Below are positions 25,394 to 34,144 of a stretch of DNA of 62,041 nt, piece by piece. The notes below the pieces were generated by a model. It worked only from the letters and a program-made list of their open reading frames with translations, ran no database searches and had not been told where the DNA came from. The DNA lies in NCBI GenBank assembly GCA_019114005.1, contig DXGH01000025.1, positions 1 to 62,041 of the forward strand, read 5' to 3'. This stretch comes from Candidatus Acetatifactor stercoripullorum. Lineage in GTDB: Bacteria > Bacillota > Clostridia > Lachnospirales > Lachnospiraceae. A program made the position numbers and the translations under genes. Position 1 is the first letter of the stretch. Each line of letters begins with the position of its first letter.

Positions 25394-27772
25394 ATGAACG
25401 AAAAGGGATTAAGGACCTTGGAATATCATAAGGTCATACGGCTTTTAACCGATAAAGCGGATTCCGAACCGGGCAGAAACTGCTGCCGCGGCCTTCTGCC
25501 CTCCACAGATATCCGAGAAATACAAAAAGCACAGGAGGAAACGAAGGACGCTCTCTCCCGCCTGTTTAAAGCAGGAAGCACTTCCTTTGGCAGCAACACC
25601 AATCTTTCATTTTCCATAAAGTCCCTGGAGGTGGGAAGCACCCTTTCCGCATCGGAGCTTTTAAAGATCGCGGGCTTTTTGGACAATGTAAACCGGGTTC
25701 GCACCTATGGAAGAAGGGAAAGGGAGGAGGATAAGACAGACAGTCTGGACGGATATTTTGAACAGCTCACTCCTCTGACACAGATAGCCTCGGAGATCAA
25801 CCGCTGTATTTTGTCCGAGGAGGAAATTGCAGACGACGCCAGCCCACAGCTCAAAAGCATCCGCCGTTCTATTTTGCTTACCAATGAAAAAATACATTCC
25901 CAGTTAAATTCCATGGTCAACGGCTCTCTTCGCACCTATCTGCAGGATGCGGTGATCACCATGCGAAATGACCGCTACTGCCTCCCCGTAAAGGCAGAGT
26001 ACAAGGGACAGGTAAGCGGAATGGTTCACGACCAGTCCTCCACGGGCTCCACCTTTTTTATCGAGCCTGCCGCTGTGGTGAATTTAAACAATCAATTAAA
26101 GGAGCTTGCCTTAAAGGAGCAGGAGGAAATCGAACGAATCTTAGCCTCCTTAAGCGCCATGGCGGGAGAGCATACGGAGGAGCTCGCCCAAAATCAGACC
26201 GTGATGACACAGCTGGATTTTATTTTTGCAAAGGCAAAGCTTGCCATGGAGCAAAACGCCACCAGGCCCCAATTCAATACAGAGGGCTATATCCAGATCA
26301 GAAAGGGACGCCATCCCCTTTTGGACAAAAAGAAGGTGGTTCCCATCGACATCCATCTGGGAAAGGAATTCGACCTTTTGATCATTACCGGGCCAAATAC
26401 CGGAGGAAAAACCGTATCCTTAAAAACAGTGGGGCTTTTTGCCCTCATGGGACAGGCGGGGCTTCATATTCCCGCTCTTGACCGCTCCCAGCTTTGTATC
26501 TTTACGGAGGTTTACGCGGATATCGGAGATGAGCAGAGCATCGAACAGAGCCTGTCCACATTTTCCTCCCACATGACCAGCATTGTCCACATTCTGGCCC
26601 ATGCGGATGAAAACTCTCTGTGCCTGTTTGACGAGCTGGGAGCCGGAACGGACCCCACGGAGGGAGCGGCCCTTGCCATTGCCATTTTAAATCATCTGCA
26701 TGACAGGGGAATCCGCACCATAGCCACCACCCACTACAGCGAGCTGAAGCTCTACGCCCTCTCCACCCCCTTTGTGGAAAACGCCTGCTGTGAATTCGAT
26801 GTGGAAACCCTGCGTCCCACCTACCGGCTTTTGATCGGCATACCTGGCAAAAGCAACGCCTTTGCCATCTCCTCAAAGCTGGGGCTTCCCGATGAGATCA
26901 TAAACGCCGCAAAGGAACAGATCGGCAAGGAGGAAAAGACCTTCGAGGATGTGATCGCAGATTTGGAGCAAAGCCGGATCACCATCGAAAGGGAACGGCA
27001 GGAAGCAGCCCAGTATAAAGAAAAGGTCCGCACCCTGGAAGAACAGCTCCGACAAAAGAACGAAAAAATCGACCGGGCAAAGGAGCGTATCCTGCAGGAG
27101 GCCAATGAAAAGGCCAGAGCCATTCTCCAGGAGGCAAAGGAAGTGGCGGACGAGACCATCCGGGACTTTAATAAAGCAGGCGCCGGATCGGATATCAAGG
27201 AGCTAGAGAAAAAAAGACAGAAGCTGCGAGGAAAAATAGAGGAAAAAAGCCAAAAGCTCAGCTTAAAGAATTCCTCCGAAACTTCCAAAAAAATCGGAAT
27301 CGACCCCAAAAAGCTGAAAAAGGGGGACAGCGTAAAAATCGTTTCCATGGGGTTAAAGGGCACTGTAAGCACACTCCCCGACTCCAAGGGAGCCTTGTTC
27401 GTCCAGTGCGGTATCATACGCACCCAGACAAACGTAAAAGACCTGGTATTCGCAGAGGAGGAGACCGTAACCTCCCCCAGGCTCCAGCGCACCAATACCG
27501 GTAAGATCAAGCTGTCCAAATCCTATTCCGTTTCCACGGAGATCAATCTTCTGGGCAAAACAGTGGACGAGGCTCTTTCCCTTTTGGACAAATACTTAGA
27601 CGACGCTTATCTGGCCCATCTTCCCAGTGTGCGCATTGTCCATGGCAAAGGAACCGGAGCCCTTAGAAACGCCGTGCACAATCATTTAAAGCGCCTGAAA
27701 TACGTAAAGGATTTCCGTCTGGGAGAATACGGGGAGGGAGATGCAGGCGTTACCATTGTAACCTTCCGATAG
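25394..27772 (+). CDS. mutS2: MutS2 endonuclease / ribosome-collision factor
   Basis: 792 residues. The core ABC-type ATPase shows Walker A ITGPNTGGKT (about 332-341), then DIGDEQSIEQSLSTFSSHM and the Walker B-like LCLFDELGAGTDP. A long coiled-coil (about 510-620) follows. The C-terminal Smr nuclease domain has the HGKGTGALR motif near residue 750. MutS2 suppresses recombination and, in Bacillus, rescues collided ribosomes. ATG at 25394 has GAGAGGA four bases upstream; an ATG four codons earlier has no ribosome site. A two-component pair follows on the same strand after 29 bases. Confidence 0.93.
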   Translation: MNEKGLRTLEYHKVIRLLTDKADSEPGRNCCRGLLPSTDIREIQKAQEETKDALSRLFKAGSTSFGSNTNLSFSIKSLEVGSTLSASELLKIAGFLDNVNRVRTYGRREREEDKTDSLDGYFEQLTPLTQIASEINRCILSEEEIADDASPQLKSIRRSILLTNEKIHSQLNSMVNGSLRTYLQDAVITMRNDRYCLPVKAEYKGQVSGMVHDQSSTGSTFFIEPAAVVNLNNQLKELALKEQEEIERILASLSAMAGEHTEELAQNQTVMTQLDFIFAKAKLAMEQNATRPQFNTEGYIQIRKGRHPLLDKKKVVPIDIHLGKEFDLLIITGPNTGGKTVSLKTVGLFALMGQAGLHIPALDRSQLCIFTEVYADIGDEQSIEQSLSTFSSHMTSIVHILAHADENSLCLFDELGAGTDPTEGAALAIAILNHLHDRGIRTIATTHYSELKLYALSTPFVENACCEFDVETLRPTYRLLIGIPGKSNAFAISSKLGLPDEIINAAKEQIGKEEKTFEDVIADLEQSRITIERERQEAAQYKEKVRTLEEQLRQKNEKIDRAKERILQEANEKARAILQEAKEVADETIRDFNKAGAGSDIKELEKKRQKLRGKIEEKSQKLSLKNSSETSKKIGIDPKKLKKGDSVKIVSMGLKGTVSTLPDSKGALFVQCGIIRTQTNVKDLVFAEEETVTSPRLQRTNTGKIKLSKSYSVSTEINLLGKTVDEALSLLDKYLDDAYLAHLPSVRIVHGKGTGALRNAVHNHLKRLKYVKDFRLGEYGEGDAGVTIVTFR

Positions 27773-27801
27773 AACTGTATGATTTATATAAAGGAGCAGG
27801 T

Positions 27802-28509
27802 ATGGTAAATAAACAGAAAATTTTAATTGTAGATGACGACAACAACATTGCAGAACTGATTTCTCTGTATCTCACAAAGGAATGCTATGAAACCTTGATC
27901 GTAAACGATGGAGAGTCCGTTCTTCCTGCAGTGGAGAGCTTTTCTCCCAATTTGATTCTTCTGGATCTAATGCTTCCCGGCATTGACGGATATCAGGTCT
28001 GCAGAGAGGTGCGGGCAAAGCACACCATTCCCATCATCATGCTTTCCGCAAAGGGAGAGGTTTTTGACAAGGTGCTGGGACTGGAGCTGGGCGCAGATGA
28101 TTACATCGAAAAGCCCTTTGACTCCAAGGAGCTGGTGGCCCGGGTAAAAGCCGTTCTGCGCCGGTATAAGCCTGCGGTAGTGCTGCCGGAAAACCCAAAC
28201 GACAAATGTGTGGAATATCAGGACCTTTCCATCAACCTTACAAATTATTCCGTGGTCTATATGGGGCATACCGTGGAGATGCCTCCCAAAGAGCTGGAGC
28301 TTTTGTATTTTCTGGCCTCCTCCCCCAACCATGTTTTCACCAGAGAACAGCTTCTGGATCAGATTTGGGGCTATGAATACATTGGGGATACCCGCACTGT
28401 GGATGTGCACATCAAACGCCTTCGGGAAAAGATCAAGGATCACGCTAACTGGAAGATTTCAACTATCTGGGGAATCGGCTACAAATTTGAGGTGCGCAGT
28501 GAATCATGA
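27802..28509 (+). CDS. response regulator, OmpR family
   Basis: 235 residues. The receiver starts ILIVDDDNN, with phospho-Asp in LILLDLMLPG and Lys in EKPFDSKEL; the winged helix ends TRTVDVHIKRLREKIK. AAGGAG lies eight bases before the ATG. The stop overlaps the kinase start by four bases. Position downstream of mutS2 on the same strand suggests possible co-transcription. Confidence 0.93.
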   Translation: MVNKQKILIVDDDNNIAELISLYLTKECYETLIVNDGESVLPAVESFSPNLILLDLMLPGIDGYQVCREVRAKHTIPIIMLSAKGEVFDKVLGLELGADDYIEKPFDSKELVARVKAVLRRYKPAVVLPENPNDKCVEYQDLSINLTNYSVVYMGHTVEMPPKELELLYFLASSPNHVFTREQLLDQIWGYEYIGDTRTVDVHIKRLREKIKDHANWKISTIWGIGYKFEVRSES

Positions 28510-29933
28510 AAAAAACCCTTTATCTGAAATTTGTGCTGGCTTATTTCATTTTCGGCGTTTTCGGCTTTATCATCGTCACCACCTTCGTCCCCAGCATGAC
28601 AAGGGAGCATCTGATCCGGGAAAAAGCCGAAAGCCTTTACTATGAAGCCACTCTCATCGGAAATACTTACGCCAGCGGCCTTTACACCAACGAGACCAGT
28701 CTCGAAACCGTAAAAACACAGCTGGATTCCCTGGCAGTGTACTTAAACTCCGTGATCCGCATTATCAATCCTTCCGGGCGTCTGGTGTTGGACACCAATA
28801 CTCCCATAGATGTGGAAAATGTGGTGGTGATCGAGAATTTTGATCCCACCATCACAAGCGGCTCCTATTATACCATAGGAGATTTTTTTGGAAGCTTCAA
28901 CACGGATGTGCTCACTGTGCTGGCCCCCATCACCTCAAATTATATGGTAAAGGGATATGTGGCTATCCATTGTGATATGCAGGATATTGAGGAGTCCTGC
29001 AACAGCCTTTTGAATATTTCCTATATCACTCTGGTTATTTTATTTTTGCTTTCTCTGATTATTTTGATTTTCTTTACGGAAATCGTCTATATTCCTCTGC
29101 GGAAAATCACCCATGCCACAGAACAGTACGCCGCGGGAAATATGCACTACGAATTTCAGGTGGACAGCGAGGATGAAATCGGATATCTGGCCGCCTGCCT
29201 GAATTACATGGCAAGTGAAATTGCCAGGTCTGAGGATGATCAGAAAAAATTCGTGGCAAACGTATCCCACGACTTCCGTTCCCCTCTCACCTCCATCCGC
29301 GGATATCTGGAGGCCATGAAGGACGGTACAATTTCCCCGGATATGTACGACAAATATCTCACTATTGTATTAAACGAGACAGAGCGGCTGACAAAGCTCA
29401 CCAACAGCCTGCTTACCCTGAACAATTTAAACACCAAGGGCATGCTGCTAGACCGCACGGACTTTGATATCAACCAGGTCATCCGAAGCACTGCCGCTTC
29501 CTTTGAGGGAACCTGCCGCCGGAAAAATATTGCCATCGAAATGGTTCTCACAGGGGATATCATGTATGTGAATGCAGATATGGGAAAAATACAGCAGGTT
29601 TTGTATAACCTGCTGGACAATGCCATTAAATTCAGTCATCAGAATTCCATTATTAAAATAGAGACTGCAGAAAAGAAAAATAAGCTGTTTGTATCGGTGA
29701 AGGACACAGGAATCGGCATCCCCAAGGAGGATTTAAAGCTGATCTGGGACCGGTTTTACAAATCCGATCTCTCCCGTGGCAAGGATAAAAAGGGAACCGG
29801 TCTCGGACTGTCCATCGTAAAAGAGATCATAAACGCACACGGCGAGCATATCAATGTGATCAGCACCCCGGGAGAGGGAAGCGAGTTTATTTTCTCTCTC
29901 CCCAATTCCAGCAAAAATGATGAGGAGGACTGA
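28506..29933 (+). CDS. sensor histidine kinase with HAMP domain
   Basis: 475 residues: helix one (about 8-30), an extracellular sensor of about 130 residues, helix two (about 172-196), HAMP (about 197-245), H-box FVANVSHDFRSPLTSIRGY, N-box LYNLLDNAIKFSH and G-boxes DTGIGIP and GTGLGLSIV. Typical PhoR/WalK-like kinase without a PAS domain. Pairs with the regulator just before it. Signal unknown. Convergent with the cobalamin operon. Confidence 0.92.
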   Translation: MKKTLYLKFVLAYFIFGVFGFIIVTTFVPSMTREHLIREKAESLYYEATLIGNTYASGLYTNETSLETVKTQLDSLAVYLNSVIRIINPSGRLVLDTNTPIDVENVVVIENFDPTITSGSYYTIGDFFGSFNTDVLTVLAPITSNYMVKGYVAIHCDMQDIEESCNSLLNISYITLVILFLLSLIILIFFTEIVYIPLRKITHATEQYAAGNMHYEFQVDSEDEIGYLAACLNYMASEIARSEDDQKKFVANVSHDFRSPLTSIRGYLEAMKDGTISPDMYDKYLTIVLNETERLTKLTNSLLTLNNLNTKGMLLDRTDFDINQVIRSTAASFEGTCRRKNIAIEMVLTGDIMYVNADMGKIQQVLYNLLDNAIKFSHQNSIIKIETAEKKNKLFVSVKDTGIGIPKEDLKLIWDRFYKSDLSRGKDKKGTGLGLSIVKEIINAHGEHINVISTPGEGSEFIFSLPNSSKNDEED

Positions 29934-29936
29934 CCC

Positions 29937-30467
29937 TTAAGTCCACCTGCTTTTCATACTCTCCATCACCCGGCGCACAGGATGGTACAACACAAGCATC
30001 AGCACAAAATTGCCCACGCCGTGGACGATATCCCATGGAATCCCGGCCACCCACCAGGTAAACCCCGCATAGAGGCCATTTTGGATTCCCCCGTCCCAGG
30101 CGCCGATCACCACATAGGGGATGGCGCAGAAAAACCCGAAAAACAGGCCAAACAGGCCGGACAGGGTGCTGAAAAACCAAACGGAGCCATGCTTTTTTAA
30201 AATCCATACAAGAAGCACCAATAAAGGCCACATATACAGATACATAACCCACCAGAGCCCAAAACCGTAAATACATCCCTCTATCAGGATAAAAACAGGA
30301 ATCACTAAAAGGATTTTTCTGCCAAAATACAAGGTAAACAAAATCAGCCAGAAGGTGGTCAGCTCAATATTGGGCAGGAAGCTTAAAGCTGCCTTGCACA
30401 CCTCGATCACCGCCACCATCATGCCGATTAAGGTAATATCTCTGACAGTTATTTTTTTCATTTTCAT
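29937..30467 (-). CDS. ECF transporter S component, probably for cobalamin or a precursor
   Basis: 176 residues with about six membrane helices and a basic start (MKMKKITVRDITLIGMMVAV), the layout of S components of energy-coupling-factor vitamin transporters. No A or T subunits are nearby, so it would use the shared module encoded elsewhere. It follows the DUF4430 gene with an ATGA overlap, and the operon sits behind a cobalamin riboswitch, which makes a corrinoid or lower-ligand precursor the most likely substrate. Substrate is inferred. Confidence 0.75.
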   Translation of the reverse strand: MKMKKITVRDITLIGMMVAVIEVCKAALSFLPNIELTTFWLILFTLYFGRKILLVIPVFILIEGCIYGFGLWWVMYLYMWPLLVLLVWILKKHGSVWFFSTLSGLFGLFFGFFCAIPYVVIGAWDGGIQNGLYAGFTWWVAGIPWDIVHGVGNFVLMLVLYHPVRRVMESMKSRWT

Positions 30468-30895
30468 TCTTCCATGGTAAATACCGTATAGGCAATGGTG
30501 AAAACATCCCCGTCTGCAATGGGCTGGGAATCCACGCCGTAATTACAATATTCCCCGTTCACATAAAAGGCCCAGTACGCTCCGTCCGTATTGTAATCCG
30601 CCGTTTCACCGTTTACCGTATCCACGGTAAGGCCAAATTCGCTGTCTGTTCCGGCAAAGGTAAGGCCCTCTGCCTCCTCCATGGCCCCTCTGAGATATTC
30701 CGCGCTGGTCTGCACCTCATAGGAGGAGGTTTCCTGCTCCTTGTTCACTACCTCGATGGTAATATTCTTGGTTCCCTCTGTGGGCTTCTCGCGAAATACT
30801 GCGTACACAATTCCCAGCACTGCAATCAACACTACCAGAATCAGCACGCCAATCACTGTTTTTTTACTGCTCTTTTTTGTTTCTGTCATTTTCAT
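30464..30895 (-). CDS. membrane-anchored DUF4430 protein (transcobalamin-like domain)
   Basis: 143 residues: one N-terminal helix (about 14-32) then an exported DUF4430 domain with AYWAFYVNGEYCNYGVDSQPI and DGDVFTIAYTVF, the beta-strands shared with the C-terminal half of transcobalamin-type B12 carriers. ATG at 30895 has GGGAGG four bases before it; a longer frame would translate the riboswitch and is rejected. With the S component and riboswitch it probably captures cobalamin at the membrane for the ECF transporter. Confidence 0.78.
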   Translation of the reverse strand: MKMTETKKSSKKTVIGVLILVVLIAVLGIVYAVFREKPTEGTKNITIEVVNKEQETSSYEVQTSAEYLRGAMEEAEGLTFAGTDSEFGLTVDTVNGETADYNTDGAYWAFYVNGEYCNYGVDSQPIADGDVFTIAYTVFTMEE

Positions 30896-30948
30896 TTTCC
30901 TCCCTGATTTTATAAGGAAAGATACACACCTGAATCCTCCCTGGCAAT

Positions 30949-30979
30949 GAAAAAAGCTCCTGCAGACCGCAGAAGCTTT
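30949..30979 (-). terminator. riboswitch-controlled terminator
   Basis: AAGCTTCTGC and GCAGGAGCTT pair with one G-U around four bases, followed by TTTTTTC on the minus strand. Lies between the riboswitch and the DUF4430 gene, so it is the likely expression platform. Confidence 0.8.
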
Positions 30980-31065
30980 ATACACAAAAAACAGGGATAT
31001 CATTTCCAGCAAAAATCCTATCCGTCCTTCTGTACAAACCAAATCCGCGTGGTCTACAGCATCCG

Positions 31066-31270
31066 TTACGGGCAGGTCTTCTGACTTAAGTATCCTCACC
31101 CTGCTTTCTCTTCCCAAAAACAATGATGTTTTCAGTGAGTGAAACCTTGCGGCAAAGCAGGACTCCTCTATTACAGCGACGGGTTCGTGCAGGACTTCCA
31201 CCTGCTTCCCTTTTCACCGGAGCCAGACAAAGAGCAGCTTCAAAAAATTTTCCGTGCCCCTGTCCTCCGA
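31066..31270 (-). promoter_or_regulatory. cobalamin riboswitch
   Basis: The minus strand carries the conserved cobalamin aptamer blocks in order: GGGAAGCAGGTGGAAGTCC (31210-31192), a CGTCGCTGTAA block, CACTGAA (31137-31131), GGGAAG (31115-31110), and the 3' signature AAGTCAGAAGACCTGCC (31087-31071). Followed by a terminator, it should shut the operon when B12 is plentiful. Confidence 0.92.
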
Positions 31271-31351
31271 CACCCATAACGCTATTTAATTGACGTGCCT
31301 AGTGTAGCACAATTCTTTTTAAAATACAATAATTTTTATGGCTTATAAAAT

Positions 31352-31441
31352 CTACTTTTTAAAATTTTCAAACCACATGCACCAGATTCCAGCTGCCGCC
31401 GCAATGACAGTCAAAACGATTGCTATAACATTTTCCAGCAT
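31352..31441 (-). CDS. small single-helix membrane protein (29 aa)
   Basis: ATG at 31441 is preceded by AGGAAG (six bases before) and opens a 29-codon frame: MLENVIAIVLTVIAAAAGI, then a Trp-rich WCMWFENFKK end. It has one hydrophobic helix and a charged tail. Clean frame, ribosome site and amphipathic end support a real gene, but it has no near neighbour on the strand and no recognised family. It could be a small membrane regulator or a toxin-like peptide. Confidence 0.5.
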   Translation of the reverse strand: MLENVIAIVLTVIAAAAGIWCMWFENFKK

Positions 31442-31569
31442 AAATAACTTCCTTTCCTGTAAGCTTTTCCGCTGAAAATCAGCTGAAAATTTCCTTTACC
31501 CTTTATCATAACAAACAAAAATGAAATCCACAATTTTGTAACTGTTTTTCTAACGAAATCTTTATTCTG

Positions 31570-32337
31570 TCACCAAACAGTCTGGTATAAAAAAGAATTT
31601 CCCGCTTTTCCCACCTGCTTTACCACTCCCACATAGCTTAATATGTTCAATACCGTTCTGGCCAGAGATACCGGAATATGAGCAGCCTTTGCAAAGTCCC
31701 TTGAGGTAAAGGACTCTGCAAGCTCCCAGGGAACAAACTGCAGGTAATCTTGAAGGCAGGTAATGTCCACCTCCTTTACAAGCTGCGTGGGAATCCTGTC
31801 AAATCTGGTGGAGCCCTTCTTTTTATCTCTGCTCCATCCGTTTAACAGACGGTATTCCTCCATATCCAGCAAAACGATCTTAAGACGCAGATTCGGGTCT
31901 TTTAAAAACATTTTGATCCGATAAAGCTCTATAAAGGCAAGATACGGATTTCCCTTTGCAGGAGATTTTCTTTTTGGGCTGGCCTCTCCGCTTTCCTCAT
32001 CAATCCAGATCAGCCATTTTTCCCGTGGTATGGGGTATACGATAGTCACCGGATATAAGGAGAGAAAGCATTTGAGCTTATCCCGCATCTTGTTAAACTG
32101 GCGGGTTTGAATTTCAATGATCTCTCCCTGAGAATAGATGTCAGCCACAAAATTTTCAATAGGAATTTCCTGTTTATCCTCATCCGGCTCATAATAATTC
32201 TTCAAAACAGCATGTACTGTTTTTTCCGACAAGGTACCGATACCAAGCCTCTGCCTGTCCGTTCCTATGACCTTTTTTTTAGCCTGTTCAAATCTATCCT
32301 GATTGATCAGACCTTCCCTGCTCTCAAACATCCCCAT
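31570..32337 (-). CDS. unknown protein, possible nuclease-like fold with C-terminal winged helix
   Basis: 255 residues, not recognised with certainty. Residues about 40-110 (LSEKTVHAVLKNYYEP, FVADIYSQGEIIEIQTRQFNKM, YPVTIVYPIPREKWLIWID) follow the strand pattern D-x(n)-ExQ of PD-(D/E)xK nucleases. The end (FTSRDFAKAAHIPVSLARTVLNILSYVGVVKQVGK) reads as a winged helix. It starts 16 bases after the ABC-F gene with AAAGGAT upstream, so both are one operon. Function could be nucleic-acid related; this is inference. Confidence 0.6.
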   Translation of the reverse strand: MGMFESREGLINQDRFEQAKKKVIGTDRQRLGIGTLSEKTVHAVLKNYYEPDEDKQEIPIENFVADIYSQGEIIEIQTRQFNKMRDKLKCFLSLYPVTIVYPIPREKWLIWIDEESGEASPKRKSPAKGNPYLAFIELYRIKMFLKDPNLRLKIVLLDMEEYRLLNGWSRDKKKGSTRFDRIPTQLVKEVDITCLQDYLQFVPWELAESFTSRDFAKAAHIPVSLARTVLNILSYVGVVKQVGKAGNSFLYQTVW

Positions 32338-32352
32338 GTGCGTTATCCTTTT

Positions 32353-33873
32353 TTATTCACAGCTTATCTTTTTATTGCAGATTTTTTCCACAAAAGCTCG
32401 ATCATGCTCCACCATCAACAGCGTGGGACGGTATGTGTGCAAAAGCGTCTCAATCTGCATTCTGGAAAAAATATCAATATAGTTTAAGGGCTCATCCCAA
32501 ATATAAAGATGGGCCTTCTCACAAAGGCTTGCAGCAATCAGCACCTTTTTCTTTTGTCCCTCACTGTAATGCTCCATATCCTTTTCAAACTGCTCTCGTT
32601 CAAAATCAAGCTTGCGCAAAAGCGCCAGAAATACAGGAATGTCCAGTCCCCTGTTTTCTGCATACGAAACCAGGTTCCCCTTTAAAAATCCACTTTTCTG
32701 AGGAACATAGGAAATCACAAGACCGGACGTCTTTTCTAACTCTCCTGTCCACTTCATTTCCGTACCTTCTTTCTGCAAAATTGCCTTAATTATGCTGGAC
32801 TTTCCGCAGCCGTTTCTTCCCTGCAAGGCCACGCAGTCTCCATTTTCAATAGAAAAGCTTACCTTTTTTAACCTCTTTTCTCCGTAGAAAATCTGCACAT
32901 CCTTAAGCTCTACCAATCTTTCCTTGGGATGCCTTAAGGGAAACAGCTTCAAATCCTCCACAGCCTCCAAATTTTTTAAAAGCTTGGATTTTTCTTCTAT
33001 TTCACGGCTTTTTCTCTTCTCAAGAGTCTTTCTGCGCATCTGTGTCTTTCTTGATTTTTCACCAATATAGGCTCTGGAGGCAATGGTTTTATCGCACACC
33101 CTCCCGATTTTTACAGCCTCCACTTTGTCGGCTCTCTCTCCCGCTTCCCTTGCCGCCGCTCCCAGCCTTTCTATCTCCCTTTTCAGACGCTTATTTTCAG
33201 AAAGCTCGAAGGCATCCTGCTTCTTTTTCTGCTCCCACCAGGTACTGAAATTTCCCTGGTATACCTCTATATTAGTTCTGTTGATCACCAAAATATGATC
33301 CACACACTGATCCAGAAAATCTCTGTCATGGGACACCAGAATAAATCCCTTTTTCCCCTTCAAATACTCTCTCACACTTTCTCTGGCTTCTTTGTCCAAA
33401 TGATTGGTAGGTTCATCGATCAATAGAAAATTTTCTTCCATGGAAAAAAGCACGGCCAGCATCACCTTAGTTTGTTCTCCGCCGCTTAAGGTGCAAAAGG
33501 GCCTGTATAAAATATCTGCATCCATCTGTAAAAGAGAAAGCTCTCTGCAAAGCTTCCAAAATTCATAATCCGGGTACATTTCCTCTACAATATCAATGGT
33601 ATTTCTTTCCGGACACTCCACGAAAAAAGGAAAATAATCCACTTTTTCCGGACAGGTAATATTTCCCCCATACGCAAAATTTTCATTTTTCAGGCCGCCC
33701 TCTCCATTGCTTCCAGCCTTAAGAAGCTTTAAAAAGGTTGTTTTTCCCTTGCCATTTCTGCCGATAAACCCCAGCCGCCAATTTGTATCTATCTGAAAGG
33801 ATACATCATCAAAAATATTTTGCGGGCTCCCCTGATAATAAAAAGTTAAATGATCTACACGAATCTGAGACAT
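32353..33873 (-). CDS. ABC-F ribosomal protection protein (Lsa/Vga-like)
   Basis: 506 residues with two ABC ATPase domains and no membrane helices. Walker A sites are FIGRNGKGKTT and LQGRNGCGKSS; signatures are LSGGEQTKVML and YSEGQKKKVLI. A charged linker of about 90 residues between the domains (about 190-290) is the antibiotic-resistance arm that reaches the peptidyl-transferase centre. The Lsa group gives lincosamide, pleuromutilin and streptogramin A tolerance. ATG at 33873 has AAAGGAGG seven bases before it; an upstream in-frame ATG is rejected. Its leader holds short peptides and a terminator, fitting drug-induced expression. Confidence 0.88.
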   Translation of the reverse strand: MSQIRVDHLTFYYQGSPQNIFDDVSFQIDTNWRLGFIGRNGKGKTTFLKLLKAGSNGEGGLKNENFAYGGNITCPEKVDYFPFFVECPERNTIDIVEEMYPDYEFWKLCRELSLLQMDADILYRPFCTLSGGEQTKVMLAVLFSMEENFLLIDEPTNHLDKEARESVREYLKGKKGFILVSHDRDFLDQCVDHILVINRTNIEVYQGNFSTWWEQKKKQDAFELSENKRLKREIERLGAAAREAGERADKVEAVKIGRVCDKTIASRAYIGEKSRKTQMRRKTLEKRKSREIEEKSKLLKNLEAVEDLKLFPLRHPKERLVELKDVQIFYGEKRLKKVSFSIENGDCVALQGRNGCGKSSIIKAILQKEGTEMKWTGELEKTSGLVISYVPQKSGFLKGNLVSYAENRGLDIPVFLALLRKLDFEREQFEKDMEHYSEGQKKKVLIAASLCEKAHLYIWDEPLNYIDIFSRMQIETLLHTYRPTLLMVEHDRAFVEKICNKKISCE

Positions 33874-33886
33874 AGCAAATCCTCCT

Positions 33887-33934
33887 TTACCGTTTAAAAA
33901 AGGCGCAGGAATAAAAATTCCCACACCTATTCAT
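33887..33934 (-). CDS. candidate second leader peptide (15 aa) before ABC-F
   Basis: ATG at 33934 starts a 15-codon frame, MNRCGNFYSCAFFKR, that runs through the whole attenuator hairpin. Its TAA is the first base triplet of the TAAAGGAGG ribosome site of the ABC-F gene. It overlaps by one base the stop of another short frame (33934-33972, 12 codons). Own ribosome site is weak, so coupling is required; real translation is uncertain. Confidence 0.35.
   Translation of the reverse strand: MNRCGNFYSCAFFKR
33895..33927 (-). terminator. attenuator terminator before the ABC-F gene
   Basis: GGTGTGGGAAT pairs with ATTCCTGCGCC (arms 33927-33917 and 33912-33902, three G-U pairs) around TTTT, followed by TTTTTT and then, within 15 bases, by the AAAGGAGG of the ABC-F gene. 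Confidence 0.7.
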
Positions 33935-34060
33935 CACCATAAATCCGTCAAGGATTCATTGCTGTCAATCATAAAAAATCGGTTAAAGATGAGAATGATT
34001 ATTCCGCTGCGCAGAAAAAAGCCCTCTTTTACGAGACCCTCTTTCACCTGTTTTGTTACC

Positions 34061-34084
34061 TTAAGCAGCTGCTGAAATAATCAT
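34061..34084 (-). CDS. candidate 7-aa leader peptide before ABC-F
   Basis: ATG at 34084 with GGGAGAGG six bases before it, then MIISAAA and TAA. It starts about 25 bases after the predicted transcription start and its first codons can pair with AATAATCATT at 34003-33994. Confidence 0.5.
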   Translation of the reverse strand: MIISAAA

Positions 34085-34115
34085 TTTCCACCTCTCCCAT
34101 TTTTTCTTCTGTTTT

Positions 34116-34144
34116 ATCATAGCCTTATCCTGGTTTTTTGTCAA
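34116..34144 (-). promoter_or_regulatory. promoter of the ABC-F operon
   Basis: TTGACA (34144-34139), 17 bases, TATGAT (34121-34116). Predicted transcript start near 34109, giving a leader of about 235 bases. Confidence 0.75.

Noticed and set aside
26821..27519. A 232-codon minus-strand frame inside mutS2
   Set aside because: It is opposite a conserved coding region and is a Ser/Phe-rich mirror of Glu/Lys codons.
30896..31201. Longer DUF4430 protein starting in the riboswitch
   Set aside because: The added residues are translated aptamer RNA without family match; the ATG at 30895 has GGGAGG.
34085..34120. A longer ABC-F leader starting at ATG 34120
   Set aside because: That ATG lies in the predicted -10 box and so is upstream of the transcript start.
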